A stretch of DNA of 44,862 bases from Komagataeibacter europaeus LMG 18890 (GCF_000285295.1 NZ_CADP01000021.1:1-44862); one strand, 5' to 3'. Positions 13,200-21,774 are shown, counted from the stretch's first letter. The notes: generated by a model from the sequence alone, not told the origin. Translations and numbers: made by a program.

Positions 13200-14054
13200 A
13201 TGCCGTCCACTGATGAGGCCCCAAAAGCCCCTCAGAACTCGGCCGACAATCTGCTGATCAAGACATGGCTTCACAACCGTGGTGCGAACACGCGCCGCGC
13301 GTATGAAAGCGATGTCCGCGCCTTCCTTGCGCATGTGGGCAAACCGCTGGCGCAGGTGACGGCGGCCGACCTGCAAAGCTGGTACGACAGCCTGACGGGA
13401 GCGGACGCCACGCGACGGCGGAAGCTGATGGCCGTCAAGTCGCTGCTGTCCTATGGCGCTGCCATGGAAATGCTGCCCCGCGATGTGGGGCCTGCCGTCC
13501 GTGTGCCGAAGATGCGCGACAGCCTTCATGAGCGGATCCTTACGCAGGAACAGGTGCGCGACCTCATTGATGGGGAAACGGACCCGCGCAGGCGGACAAT
13601 GCTGCGCGTCCTGTATGCCACCGGCCTGCGTATCTCCGAGCTTTGCGCCATCCGGTGGAAAGACCTCAAGCGCCGCCAGCAGGGCGGCGTCGCCCATGTG
13701 TTCGGCAAGGGCGGCAAGAACAGAACCGTCGAGATCCCCGCCAAGGTGTGGAAGGAGATCGTGGCGCTGCGTGTTGATAGTCGGCCAGAAGCGCCGATGG
13801 TCCCCGGCCACGATGGCGGTCCGCTTAGCGTCGATGCGGTCCACCGCTCCGTTAAGCGGGCCGCGAAGCGCGCAGGCCTGCCATCGCAGGTTTCCGCGCA
13901 CTGGCTGCGCCACGCGTACGCCAGCCACATGCAGGACAACGGCGCGCCGGCGCATGTGGTGCAGCAGCAGCTGGGCCACACATCGCTGGCGACCACGACA
14001 CGATACAGCCACGCACGCGAAGGCGCGGGCGCTGGGAAATTTCTGGACCTGTAG
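13200..14054 (+). CDS. Second tyrosine recombinase, XerC/D-like
   Basis: 284 aa from ATG 13200, which has GGAG eight bases upstream; an ATG at 13179 would add seven residues. It has an N-terminal SAM-like core-binding domain (RGANTRRAYESDVRAFLAHV) and a complete catalytic domain. Numbered from the longer start: Arg151 in ATGLRISEL, Lys177/180 in GKGGKNRT, His241 and Arg244 in HWLRHAYASH, His267 in LGHTS and Tyr276 in TRYSH. All catalytic residues are intact, so it should be active. It lies in the middle of the prophage, far from the att sites, with its own promoter and a GATAAC repeat array. It might resolve multimers, invert a segment, or act on host dif-like sites; none of this is shown. 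Confidence 0.88.
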   Translation: MPSTDEAPKAPQNSADNLLIKTWLHNRGANTRRAYESDVRAFLAHVGKPLAQVTAADLQSWYDSLTGADATRRRKLMAVKSLLSYGAAMEMLPRDVGPAVRVPKMRDSLHERILTQEQVRDLIDGETDPRRRTMLRVLYATGLRISELCAIRWKDLKRRQQGGVAHVFGKGGKNRTVEIPAKVWKEIVALRVDSRPEAPMVPGHDGGPLSVDAVHRSVKRAAKRAGLPSQVSAHWLRHAYASHMQDNGAPAHVVQQQLGHTSLATTTRYSHAREGAGAGKFLDL

Positions 14055-14098
14055 CGTCACGCACGCCGGTCCCCTCACCCGTGAAGCAAGGAAGCCTC

Positions 14099-14278
14099 AT
14101 GAAGCCGAGCCGCAAGCCGCGCCAGCCCGCAACGGATGTCACTGTCTGGGAGCGTGCCGCCGCGCATTATCGTCGTATTGCGGGCCGTGACCGTCGCCCT
14201 GGCGTGAAGATCTGGGCCAGCGACCGCGCGGCGGAATGCGCGGCCAACATGCGGCGTGCGCAGCGGGAGGCCGCATGA
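14099..14278 (+). CDS. Small basic hypothetical protein
   Basis: 59 aa, rich in Arg (RRIAGRDRRPGVKIWASDRA), with no membrane segment. AGGAAG lies five bases before ATG 14099, which is preferred over a GTG at 14081. The stop overlaps the start of the DUF3164 gene. It may bind nucleic acid, judging only from charge. Confidence 0.55.
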   Translation: MKPSRKPRQPATDVTVWERAAAHYRRIAGRDRRPGVKIWASDRAAECAANMRRAQREAA

Positions 14279-14883
14279 TGGTGCCCGAAGGCTACATGCA
14301 GGATTCAGGCGGTCGCCTTGTGCCCCGTGACAAGGTCAAGCCTGAACACCTGATGGTGGATGAGCTGGTGCGCGAGACGTTCACCGGCGCAGCGGAACTG
14401 CGAAAGGCGCTGAGTGGGTTTCGCAAAAAAGCCTTCGAGGACATCCGCACCGTCCTGGCGCTCATTGCCGAGAAGTATGGCACCACATATGGCGGCCAGA
14501 AGGGCAACATCACGCTGACCAGTTACGACGGGCTGAAAAAGATCACCATCGCGATGGGTGATTCCATTTCGTTTGGGCCAGAACTGCAGGCTGCCAAGTC
14601 GCTGATCGACAGCTGCCTGGGGCGCTGGTCCAAGGGCGCTGACGAGAACCTGCGCGTCATCGTCACGGATGCGTTCGAAGTCGGCAAAGAGGGCAAGATC
14701 CGCACGGACAAGATCCTCAGCCTGCGCCGCCTCAATATCGATGATGAGGAATGGCTGCGCGCGATGCAGGCCATTTCCGACAGCATCCGCATCGATGCAA
14801 CCAAGGCTTACATCCGTTTCCATGAGCGCGCGCGGCCGGAAGATGACTTCCGCCAGGTGCCGCTGGATATCGCCCGGGCTTGA
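14275..14883 (+). CDS. DUF3164 family phage protein
   Basis: 202 aa. It matches the DUF3164 pattern through most of its length: VPRDKVKPEHLMVDELVRE, AELRKALSGFRKKAFEDI, YGGQKGNITLTSYDGLKKI, AAKSLIDSCLGRW and DSIRIDATKAYIRFHER. DUF3164 proteins are typical of the early regions of Mu-like phages and have no established function to my knowledge. Its occurrence here, with a Mu-type tail further on, is consistent with mosaic ancestry. ATG 14275 is ATGA-coupled to the small gene before; a second ATG follows directly at 14278. Confidence 0.85.
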   Translation: MMVPEGYMQDSGGRLVPRDKVKPEHLMVDELVRETFTGAAELRKALSGFRKKAFEDIRTVLALIAEKYGTTYGGQKGNITLTSYDGLKKITIAMGDSISFGPELQAAKSLIDSCLGRWSKGADENLRVIVTDAFEVGKEGKIRTDKILSLRRLNIDDEEWLRAMQAISDSIRIDATKAYIRFHERARPEDDFRQVPLDIARA

Positions 14884-14912
14884 CCCCCGTCCTCTCATCA
14901 CAGGAAATCGTA

Positions 14913-15596
14913 ATGCACCCCACGCACCATGTGCATATCAGCACGGGCTTCATGTTCGTGTGCCTGCTGTTCATTGTCGTCATCGTTGCGCTGTTCGTAT
15001 GGCTGTCCTGGTCGGATCGGCGTGCCAAGCTGATCAAGATGCAGATCGATCAGCGGCACGCAGAACAGATGGAGCGGATCCGGCGTGGACATGATGACCA
15101 GATTGCCCGGGCCGTTGCCGCTGATACCCGACAAAAGGCTGAGACGAATGACGCAAACCCTAAGCCTGCTTTCGCAAGCTGCATTGCGTCCGATGGTAGT
15201 CGTCTCGGGGATCGCACTTATGGCGATCCTTCTGACCCGTTTGGACGACGTGCGCGGCGTGATCGCGCCCCGGTCTGCAATGACAGCACCCCAGCAGCCC
15301 CCGTCATAGTCAATACCGGTTCCGGTCGTTCGGGTGGGTCTGACTTTGTCGAAGGTGCGCTCCTGGGCGGTATCGCCGGATCCATGATGGGCGGCCGCGA
15401 CCATGACACCGTCATCGAACGCGATGTCAGCGCACCGGCAGCAGCTCCCGCGCCTGATCCATTCGCAGGCAGTGGTAACGACGCCGGATCCAGTGGCGGT
15501 GGTTTCGACTACAGCAGCGGTGGCGGCGATAGCGGTGGGGGCTTTGACTGCGGCGGCAGCAGCGGCGGGTTCGATAGCGGTGGCTGCGACTTCTGA
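14913..15596 (+). CDS. Membrane-anchored coiled-coil protein with Gly-rich tail
   Basis: 227 aa from ATG 14913 (AGGAA six bases upstream). An N-terminal transmembrane helix (about 13-34: FMFVCLLFIVVIVALFVWLS) is followed by a charged helix (QIDQRHAEQMERIRRGHDDQ), a proline-rich middle, and a C-terminal run of Gly/Ser/Asp with FDYSSGGGD, FDCGGSSGG and FDSGG repeats. The residues about 80-130 look out of character and coincide with an embedded frame (15148-15309). Type II topology is likely. The function is unknown; spanin-like anatomy was considered but there is no partner lipoprotein here. Confidence 0.6.
   Translation: MHPTHHVHISTGFMFVCLLFIVVIVALFVWLSWSDRRAKLIKMQIDQRHAEQMERIRRGHDDQIARAVAADTRQKAETNDANPKPAFASCIASDGSRLGDRTYGDPSDPFGRRARRDRAPVCNDSTPAAPVIVNTGSGRSGGSDFVEGALLGGIAGSMMGGRDHDTVIERDVSAPAAAPAPDPFAGSGNDAGSSGGGFDYSSGGGDSGGGFDCGGSSGGFDSGGCDF
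15148..15309 (+). CDS. Embedded 53-aa membrane protein frame
   Basis: Wholly inside the 14913-15596 gene in another frame. It has a clean hydrophobic helix (LRPMVVVSGIALMAILLTRL) between polar ends. The overlapping residues of the outer frame look like low-quality protein, so this frame may be the one under selection there. The ribosome binding site is weak (GAG five bases before ATG). Confidence 0.35.
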   Translation: MTQTLSLLSQAALRPMVVVSGIALMAILLTRLDDVRGVIAPRSAMTAPQQPPS

Positions 15597-15598
15597 CC

Positions 15599-16228
15599 AT
15601 GGGTGATTTCAGCATCACGCTGGATACATCACGCATCCAGCGTGATCTGTCAGACATGCAGAAGCAGATCCCGTATGCGACGTCCACCGCCGTAAACAGC
15701 CTGGCCTTCGATGCCATGCGACTGGAGAACAGCGCGATGTCGGAAATCTTCGATCATCCGCGCCCGTTCACCACACGCGCCACGCAGGTGGACAAGGCGA
15801 CGAAAAGCAACCCGACTGCGGTGGTATCGCTGCGGGACCAGCAGGCGAAATACCTGACGCCATACGAGACCGGCGGCGACCACTGGGTCGGCGCAAGGGA
15901 TGGCACGGGTGACCTTCTGGTGCCAGTGGATGGCAGGACGGACGCATACGGCCAGATCCCACGTGGGCTGATCAAACGACTGCTGGCGCGCCCTGACGTG
16001 TTCGCGGGCACCGTCCGTGGCATCCGTGGCATCTGGCAACGTCCGACAGCACGGGGCGCACGCCGCAACGCAGCCCCCGCGAAGCTGAAACTGCTCTACA
16101 TGTTCAGGGCCAACAAGGCAGTGGACAAGCATCTCGACTTCGAGCAGCGCGCGGCGGAGATGGTCCAGCGTGAAGGCCCGAAGGCCATCGAGGCGGCGAT
16201 CCTGAAAACCATCCGCACGGCCCGCTGA
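15599..16228 (+). CDS. Phage protein resembling minor tail/completion protein Z
   Basis: 209 aa. The pattern TSTAVNSLAFDAMRLENSAM, RPFTTRATQVDKATKSNPTA, then a GGDHW turn and a long basic C-terminus resembles phage tail completion or gpZ/gp10-like proteins, which sit near the head-tail interface. The similarity is from memory of the pattern and is not strong. It is the last gene before the packaging region and lies 2 bp after the preceding stop. A late-stage morphogenesis role is plausible. Confidence 0.5.
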   Translation: MGDFSITLDTSRIQRDLSDMQKQIPYATSTAVNSLAFDAMRLENSAMSEIFDHPRPFTTRATQVDKATKSNPTAVVSLRDQQAKYLTPYETGGDHWVGARDGTGDLLVPVDGRTDAYGQIPRGLIKRLLARPDVFAGTVRGIRGIWQRPTARGARRNAAPAKLKLLYMFRANKAVDKHLDFEQRAAEMVQREGPKAIEAAILKTIRTAR

Positions 16229-16250
16229 CCCACGGGCGGCCCAGATGCAC

Positions 16251-16378
16251 GGGAGGGTCGCCCTCCCCGCGTAGGGAATGCCTTGGGTCCTTCCTGCGAC
16301 TTTTCGCATCGCGGGGTTGCGCGAGCCCGTACGATCTCTAGCTGAGATAAAATTTTCAGGTTGCAGTTGCAGTTGCAC
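16251..16378 (+). other. Candidate cos/packaging region upstream of TerS
   Basis: A perfect palindrome GGGAGGG-TCG-CCCTCCC (16251-16267) is followed about 90 bp later by three tandem TTGCA-containing repeats (GGTTGCAGTTGCAGTTGCAC, 16359-16378), directly before the small terminase gene. The lambda cos region has the same order: a symmetric nicking site, then terminase-binding repeats, then Nu1. There is no T-run after the palindrome, so it is not a typical terminator. Confidence 0.5.
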
Positions 16379-16383
16379 TTTCC

Positions 16384-16968
16384 GTGAAAAAACCCTCGAT
16401 CAGCCATAGTGAGGCCGCGCGCCGCGCAGGCGTAAGCCGTGCGGCAATTCAAAAACATCTAGCTTCCGGCAGGATTGTTTCCGACGGCAAGCGCGTGGAT
16501 GTCGCGTCGTTCGAGGAATGGCTTGCCGAGCGCACGGACCTGCAACCCGACCTGCAACCAGAGGTGCAACCCGGGTTGCAGGTTGCAGATGAGGTTGCAC
16601 CCATCAATGAGCTGCGTCCGGACCTGATACCGGACGAAGCGTGTCAGCAGATCGAGAAAGGACTGGCTCCCTACACGACGCAGGAAGCCAACCGGATTGA
16701 GAAGAACTACAAGGCGCTCATGCGCAAGCTGGAATACGACCTGAAAGCTGGAAAGGTCGTTGAAAGTTCGAAGGTGGTCGAGACCGTTGGCGAGGAATAC
16801 GCCCGCGTGCGCACCAAGCTGCTCGCCATGGCCGCCGAGAAAGCCCCGTCCCTGCACCGCTGCAAGACCGTAGCCGAAGTGCAGGACCGTCTGACCACGC
16901 TAGTGACACGCGTCCTGGAAGAACTGACTGCGGATGGCGATCCTATCACCGGGCAGCAGCCTCTATGA
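16384..16968 (+). CDS. Terminase small subunit (Nu1-like)
   Basis: 194 aa, GTG start at 16384. The N-terminus is a winged HTH like lambda Nu1 (SHSEAARRAGVSRAAIQKHL, then ASGRIVSDGKRVDVASFEEW). A Leu-Gln-Pro/Val repeat follows (DLQPDLQPEVQPGLQV, residues about 55-70), then a helical region ending in a conserved-looking AEVQDRLTTLVTRVLEEL. It should recognise the packaging site and recruit the large subunit encoded next, whose start overlaps this gene by 35 bp. TGCAACC/GGTTGCA repeats lie both just upstream of and inside this gene. No Shine-Dalgarno is visible before the GTG, which is odd. Confidence 0.82.
   Translation: MKKPSISHSEAARRAGVSRAAIQKHLASGRIVSDGKRVDVASFEEWLAERTDLQPDLQPEVQPGLQVADEVAPINELRPDLIPDEACQQIEKGLAPYTTQEANRIEKNYKALMRKLEYDLKAGKVVESSKVVETVGEEYARVRTKLLAMAAEKAPSLHRCKTVAEVQDRLTTLVTRVLEELTADGDPITGQQPL
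16541..16599 (+). repeat. TGCAACC/GGTTGCA array inside TerS gene
   Basis: Three TGCAACC copies at exact 12-bp steps (16541, 16553, 16565) followed by three GGTTGCA copies (16574, 16581, 16593). TGCAACCCGGGTTGCA (16565-16580) is a perfect 16-bp palindrome. The same TTGCA units precede the gene at 16359-16378. The array encodes the LQP repeat of the protein. Likely TerS-binding sites (cosB-like) or a repeat expansion. Confidence 0.7.
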
Positions 16969-18955
16969 GCGGGGGCTGAAGCTATTCCGGGCTGAACTGG
17001 CGCGCGTGCGCCGGGAGACACTCAAGCCGCCGCCGCGCCTGACCCTGAGCCAGTGGGCGGCAAAGTATGCCGTCCTCTCTCGTGAATCGAGCGCGGAGAC
17101 AGGCCGTTTCGAGGCATTCGCCTACCAGAACGGCATCATGGATGCCTTCACGGATCCGGCTGTCGAGCGGATCTACGTCAAGAAGTCCGCCCGCGTCGGT
17201 TACACGAAGATCCTCGACCACGCTGTCGGCTATTACCTGCAGCAGGACCCCTGCCCGATCCTTCTGGTGCAGCCGCGTGAAACGGATGCCGAGGACTACA
17301 GCAAGAGCGAAATCGCTCCCATGCTGCGGGACACGCCCGTCCTGGCAGCCCTGACGGGTGATCCCAAGTCGCGTTCGTCGTCCCAGACGCTGCTCAAGAA
17401 GACCCTGCTGAACGGGTCATCGCTGACGCTGGTGGGAGCGAACAGCCCGGGCGGCTTCCGTCGTATCACGGCCCGCATCGTGCTGTTCGACGAGGTGGAC
17501 GGCTACCCGGTCAACGGCGCGGGCAGCGAAGGCGACCAGATCGCGCTGGGTGCCAAGCGGTCGGAGACATTCTGGAACCGCAAGATCGCGGCCGGATCCA
17601 CCCCGACCATCGCGGGCCTGAGCCGGATCGAGAGCCTGTACGAGCTGGGCGACCAGCGGCGCTACTACGTGCCGTGCCCCCATTGCGGGGAAAAGCAGCC
17701 TCTGGAATGGGGTGGCCCCGACACGGCCCACGGCATCAAGTGGGACAAGGACCAGGACGGCAACCATCTGCCGGAAACCGCACATTACGTGTGCCGGCAC
17801 AATGGTTGCATCATCGAGGAGGCCGACAAGCCCGGCATGATCGATGCCGGGGAATGGGTAGCGCATGCCCCGTTCAAGGGCATCGCCTCTTTCCACATCT
17901 GGGCAGGTTACTCCCTGTTCCCGAATGCCAGCTGGACCAAGCTGGTAGCAGAATGGCTGGACGTCAAAAACGACCCGCTCAAGCGCCAGACCTTCATCAA
18001 CCTGACGCTGGGCGAGGCTTACGAAGATCGCGGCGACGGTGCGCTGAATGAAATCAGCCTGGCCGCCCGCGTGGAAGTCTGGCCCGGGGAAGTTCCGGAC
18101 GGCGTAGCCATACTGACAGCCGGCGGCGACACCCAGGACGACCGTGTCGAACTGGAGATCGTGGGCTGGGGCCGGAATGAGGAACGCTGGTCCATCGCCC
18201 ATATCGTCATCGAGGGAGATCCGGACGGCCCCGAACTGTGGGAACGAGTGGACGAGGTTCTCAAGCGGCAGTGGTATCGCGCCGATGGCCGCCCGTTCAC
18301 CCTGGCAGCTGCCTGTATCGATTCAGGCGGCCATCATACGCAGAAGGTCTATGAGTTCTGCCGTGCCCGTCTGGGCCGCAAAATCTGGGCCGTGAAGGGT
18401 GAGTCGGCGCGTGGCGGGGCCAGATCCCCCGTCTGGCCGACAAAGCGCCCCAGCGCGCGCAACAAGGCGGCTTTCCGCCCTGTCATCATCGGGGTCAACG
18501 CGGCGAAGGATGTGATCCGCAGTCGCCTGCACCTGCCCCAGCCGGAACCCGATGAGCCATCGCCGGGCTACATGCATTTCCCGGCTGACCGCGACATCAA
18601 CTACTTCGCCCAGCTGGTGGCAGAACGGTCCGTACGAAAGACCAAGGGCGGCCAGACATACCGGGTCTGGGAAAAGATACCCGGCCGCGCGAACGAGGCG
18701 CTCGACCTTGCGGTCTACAGCTACGCCGCCCTGTGCGGCCTCCTGTATCTCGGTCTGCGGCTGAACAAGAAGGCCGATGACATCGCGGCCGAGAAAGTCG
18801 AGCACCCGCCGCCACCACCTGCCGAACCGGTGCAGGAGGACGGCAGCCCGCTGCATGACGGCATGGCGGTACAGTCGCTCACCGTCACGCGCCGGGATCC
18901 GCAGTCAACTGACGGATCCAAACGCAAACGATCATGGGCGGAACGCCTGCCCTGA
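16934..18955 (+). CDS. Terminase large subunit, GpA family
   Basis: 673 aa, about the length of lambda gpA. The ATPase has a Walker A-like VKKSARVGYTKI (82-93), the same variant P-loop as lambda, and Walker B IVLFDEVDGY (182-191). A zinc ribbon follows (CPHC at 248-251, C287 and C292). The nuclease part has acidic motifs GGDTQDDRVE and IDSGGHH. The protein packages DNA into the prohead and cuts the concatemer with TerS. It overlaps TerS by 35 bp and is followed by a gpW-like gene. A proline-rich C-terminal tail (HPPPPPAEP) should contact the portal. Confidence 0.96.
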   Translation: MAILSPGSSLYERGLKLFRAELARVRRETLKPPPRLTLSQWAAKYAVLSRESSAETGRFEAFAYQNGIMDAFTDPAVERIYVKKSARVGYTKILDHAVGYYLQQDPCPILLVQPRETDAEDYSKSEIAPMLRDTPVLAALTGDPKSRSSSQTLLKKTLLNGSSLTLVGANSPGGFRRITARIVLFDEVDGYPVNGAGSEGDQIALGAKRSETFWNRKIAAGSTPTIAGLSRIESLYELGDQRRYYVPCPHCGEKQPLEWGGPDTAHGIKWDKDQDGNHLPETAHYVCRHNGCIIEEADKPGMIDAGEWVAHAPFKGIASFHIWAGYSLFPNASWTKLVAEWLDVKNDPLKRQTFINLTLGEAYEDRGDGALNEISLAARVEVWPGEVPDGVAILTAGGDTQDDRVELEIVGWGRNEERWSIAHIVIEGDPDGPELWERVDEVLKRQWYRADGRPFTLAAACIDSGGHHTQKVYEFCRARLGRKIWAVKGESARGGARSPVWPTKRPSARNKAAFRPVIIGVNAAKDVIRSRLHLPQPEPDEPSPGYMHFPADRDINYFAQLVAERSVRKTKGGQTYRVWEKIPGRANEALDLAVYSYAALCGLLYLGLRLNKKADDIAAEKVEHPPPPPAEPVQEDGSPLHDGMAVQSLTVTRRDPQSTDGSKRKRSWAERLP

Positions 18956-18981
18956 TCCGGTCAAAAAGGAGATGCCCCTTT

Positions 18982-19278
18982 ATGATGGGCAGTCCCTACC
19001 CCTTCCTGCCGCAGGCTACCTACAACCCTGCAACCAGCATTCTGGCAGGTATGTCGCAGGCTCAGCTGCAGGCGGCACTGAGCACCGCGCAGCAGACCCT
19101 TATCGCCCTCCAATCCGGGCAAAAGGTGGTATCGGTCAGCTATGCGCAGGGCGATGGCAGCCGGTCGGTTACCTACAATCAGGCCTCCATTTCCAACCTG
19201 ACCATGCTGATCCAGCAACTGCAGCGCCAGCTGGGTATCCCCGGCGTGCGCCGCAGGGCACTGAGGCCTGTATTCTGA
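18982..19278 (+). CDS. gpW-like head-tail connector protein
   Basis: 98 aa. QLQAALSTAQQTLIALQSGQ, then VVSVSYAQGDGSRSVTYNQA and LTMLIQQLQRQLG follow the gpW/gp25 fold pattern (helix, beta hairpin, helix). gpW completes the head by binding the portal. AGGAG lies about ten bases before the ATG at 18982. Its TGA shares a base with the ATG of the portal gene (TGATG). An N-terminal extension from 18934 would overlap terminase and has no ribosome binding site. Confidence 0.85.
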   Translation: MMGSPYPFLPQATYNPATSILAGMSQAQLQAALSTAQQTLIALQSGQKVVSVSYAQGDGSRSVTYNQASISNLTMLIQQLQRQLGIPGVRRRALRPVF

Positions 19279-20927
19279 TGGGCGTTGGTGATTTCATCCG
19301 CAGGGTGGCATCGCCTCTGGTTCCGAAATCTGGCCCCGGGCGGCGCATCCTCAACGCGCTGACCTCGCCGTTCGGCACACCGTATGATGCGGCCGACATG
19401 TACGGCCAGCGCATGCAGGGGTGGCAGCCTTACCTGGGGTCCGCTGATACGGAATTAAGCCCGTATCGTGACCGGATCGTCAGCCGCGTGCGTGACCTGG
19501 TCCGCAATGACGGCTGGGCATCCGGGGCGGTTACACGGACACTGGACAATGCCATCGGCGTCAAGCTTCGCCCCATATCGAAGCCTGACTACCGTGCCCT
19601 TGCCCGCCTGAGCGGCACCACCGCTTTCGATGCGGTCTGGGCGAAGGAGTATGCGCAGGCCGTGGACGCCCACTGGCGCACATGGGCGGACGATCCGCTG
19701 CGCTACAATGATACCGAGCGCATGCTGACCTTTGGCCAGCAGATGCATCTGGCCTTCCGTCACCTGATCGTGGATGGCGATGCCCTGGCGCTGCTGCCAT
19801 GGATGGAGGACCGCGTCGGCCTTGGCGCCGCGCAATATGCCACGACCGTCCAGATCATCGATCCGGACCGCCTAAGCAACCCGCAGCAGACCTTCGACCT
19901 GAAGAACCTGCGCAACGGGGTCGAGATTGACCCGAACAGTGGCGCGCCGATTGCCTACTGGATCCGCAAGGCCCATCAGGCGGACTGGTACAGCGCGGCC
20001 GACACGGTCACATGGGACCGTTACGAACGGGAGACCGGCTGGGGCCGTCCCAATGTCGTGCATATGTTCGAGCATCATCGCGGCTCCCAGCATCGCGGCG
20101 GTGCCGGCATCCTGACGCCCGTCCTGCAGCGCCTGAAAATGCTGATCAAATACGACGGGACCGAACTGGACGCCGCGATCATCAACGCGACGTTCGCAGC
20201 CTACATCGAAAGCCCGTTCGATCCCGCCATGACGGCCGAGGGTCTGGAAGGTGGCGACGAGCAGCTCGCCTATTATCAGGACCAGCGCATCGCCTTCCAC
20301 CAGCATCGGAACATCTCGCTTGCGGGATCCCGCATGCCGATCCTGTTCCCGGGCGAGAAGATCAACACCGTCTCGGCAGCCCGACCGGCCAGCAACTTCC
20401 GCGACTTCGAGCGCGCGGTGCTGAACAACGTCGCCAGTGGCGCGGGCCTCTCGCCCATGCAGGTCAGCAATGACTGGTCGGACGTGAACTATTCGTCCGC
20501 CCGTGGATCCCTGCTGGAAGCATGGAAGACCATGAAGCGCCGGCGCGATGATTTCAGCATCGGCTTTCCGACCCTTATCCGCCTGTCCTGGCTGGAAGAG
20601 TCCATGGAAGAGGATGCCCTGCCGCTGCCGCGCGGCGCGCCACCGTTCATTCAGGCGCGCGCAGCCTATGCCCGTGCCATCTGGCTTGGCCCCGGCCGTG
20701 GCTGGATCGATCCGGTGGCGGAGAAACAGGGTGCCGTGTTGGGCATGGATGCCGGCCTCTCCACCCTTGAGACCGAATGCGCGGAGAACGAAGGCGCGGA
20801 CTGGGAGGAAACCCTCGATCAACGCGCCATCGAAGTGCAGGCGTTCAAGGACCGCAACCTGCCCACCCCGGAATGGGCCGGGCAGAACCTTGCATCGAAA
20901 ACCGACAGGAAACCGGAAGCAGAATGA
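19278..20927 (+). CDS. Portal protein, lambda gpB family
   Basis: 549 aa, typical for the lambda-type portal. Recognisable stretches include ARDLVRNDG-type sequence (RVRDLVRNDGWASGAVTRTL), WAKEYAQAVDAHWRTWADDP, IIDPDRLSNP, HMFEHHRGSQHRG and VSARPASNFRDFERAVLNNV. It forms the dodecameric DNA entry channel at the head vertex and the docking site of the terminase. The ATG overlaps the gpW stop, and its own stop overlaps the ATG of the protease gene, so head genes are strictly coupled. Confidence 0.95.
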   Translation: MGVGDFIRRVASPLVPKSGPGRRILNALTSPFGTPYDAADMYGQRMQGWQPYLGSADTELSPYRDRIVSRVRDLVRNDGWASGAVTRTLDNAIGVKLRPISKPDYRALARLSGTTAFDAVWAKEYAQAVDAHWRTWADDPLRYNDTERMLTFGQQMHLAFRHLIVDGDALALLPWMEDRVGLGAAQYATTVQIIDPDRLSNPQQTFDLKNLRNGVEIDPNSGAPIAYWIRKAHQADWYSAADTVTWDRYERETGWGRPNVVHMFEHHRGSQHRGGAGILTPVLQRLKMLIKYDGTELDAAIINATFAAYIESPFDPAMTAEGLEGGDEQLAYYQDQRIAFHQHRNISLAGSRMPILFPGEKINTVSAARPASNFRDFERAVLNNVASGAGLSPMQVSNDWSDVNYSSARGSLLEAWKTMKRRRDDFSIGFPTLIRLSWLEESMEEDALPLPRGAPPFIQARAAYARAIWLGPGRGWIDPVAEKQGAVLGMDAGLSTLETECAENEGADWEETLDQRAIEVQAFKDRNLPTPEWAGQNLASKTDRKPEAE

Positions 20928-21751
20928 AGAGCCTCGCGCTTGCCCAGAGGATGCTGGGCCGCCCGCTCGCCCTCACGCCTGACCGCATGGAGGTCGTGCG
21001 GCACCTGCTGGCGCATGGTTCGGACGATATGGCCATGTTCGGCCCCGTTCAGGAAAAGGCGGACCGAGACCCCGTGCTAGGCACAGTGATTTCCGATGTG
21101 GCCGTCATCCCCGTTTCCGGCGTGCTGCTGCCCGGTGAAAGCCCCGGCTGGTGGTGGAGCGGGGCGACGTTCTACGAGGACATCAATGTCGCCTTCCAGC
21201 AGGCCATCAATGATCCGTCCATCAAGGCCGTTGTCCTCCTGGTCGACAGCCCCGGCGGAACGGTCGCCGGCTGCTTCGATCTGGCCGACCGCATTTACGA
21301 AGGACGCGGGGCAAAGCCCATCGTCACGATCGTAAACGAAAGCGCCTATTCCGCCGCCTATGCCCTCGCCAGTTCGGCCGACACGATCATCGTGCCGCGC
21401 ACGGGCGGGGTCGGCTCGATCGGTGTCGTCGGCATGCATGTCGATATCACCGGCGCGCTGGAACAGGCCGGCATCAAGGTCACGACCTTCCAGTTCGGCG
21501 ACCAGAAAACAGATTCCTATCCCACGACCACCATGTCGGAAGAGGCCGCCAAACGGTTTCAGGCCGACATCGATGCGATGGGTGAACTGTTCGTCGCCAC
21601 GGTTGCACGCAACCGCGACATTCCGGCCGACCGTGTGCGCGCCACACAGGCCGGAACCTTCCTCGGCCAGCGCGGCGTCGATGCCGGCCTGGCCGATGCC
21701 GTGATGGGGGCAGAGGCGGCATTCCGCGAACTGCTCGACACGATCGGCTGA
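20924..21751 (+). CDS. S49 head maturation protease (gpC-like)
   Basis: 275 aa. It has a ClpP/SppA-type fold with VVLLVDSPGGTVAGC (oxyanion region), a nucleophile Ser143 in NESAYSAAYALAS and the general base Lys195 in FGDQKTDSYP. Lambda gpC-type proteases cleave portal and scaffold during prohead maturation. It is shorter than gpC (439 aa) because the scaffold portion is a separate gene here (21775-22359). The ATG overlaps the portal stop. Confidence 0.92.
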   Translation: MKSLALAQRMLGRPLALTPDRMEVVRHLLAHGSDDMAMFGPVQEKADRDPVLGTVISDVAVIPVSGVLLPGESPGWWWSGATFYEDINVAFQQAINDPSIKAVVLLVDSPGGTVAGCFDLADRIYEGRGAKPIVTIVNESAYSAAYALASSADTIIVPRTGGVGSIGVVGMHVDITGALEQAGIKVTTFQFGDQKTDSYPTTTMSEEAAKRFQADIDAMGELFVATVARNRDIPADRVRATQAGTFLGQRGVDAGLADAVMGAEAAFRELLDTIG

Positions 21752-21774
21752 TTTCTCCCTTCTGGAGCCATTAC

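Noticed and set aside
14913-15309. Rz/Rz1 spanin pair
   Set aside because: The embedded frame has no lipobox cysteine and the location is far from the lysis cassette.
16541-16599. CRISPR-like array
   Set aside because: Units are 7 bp at 12-bp steps with no spacers and they encode part of TerS; no cas gene is present.
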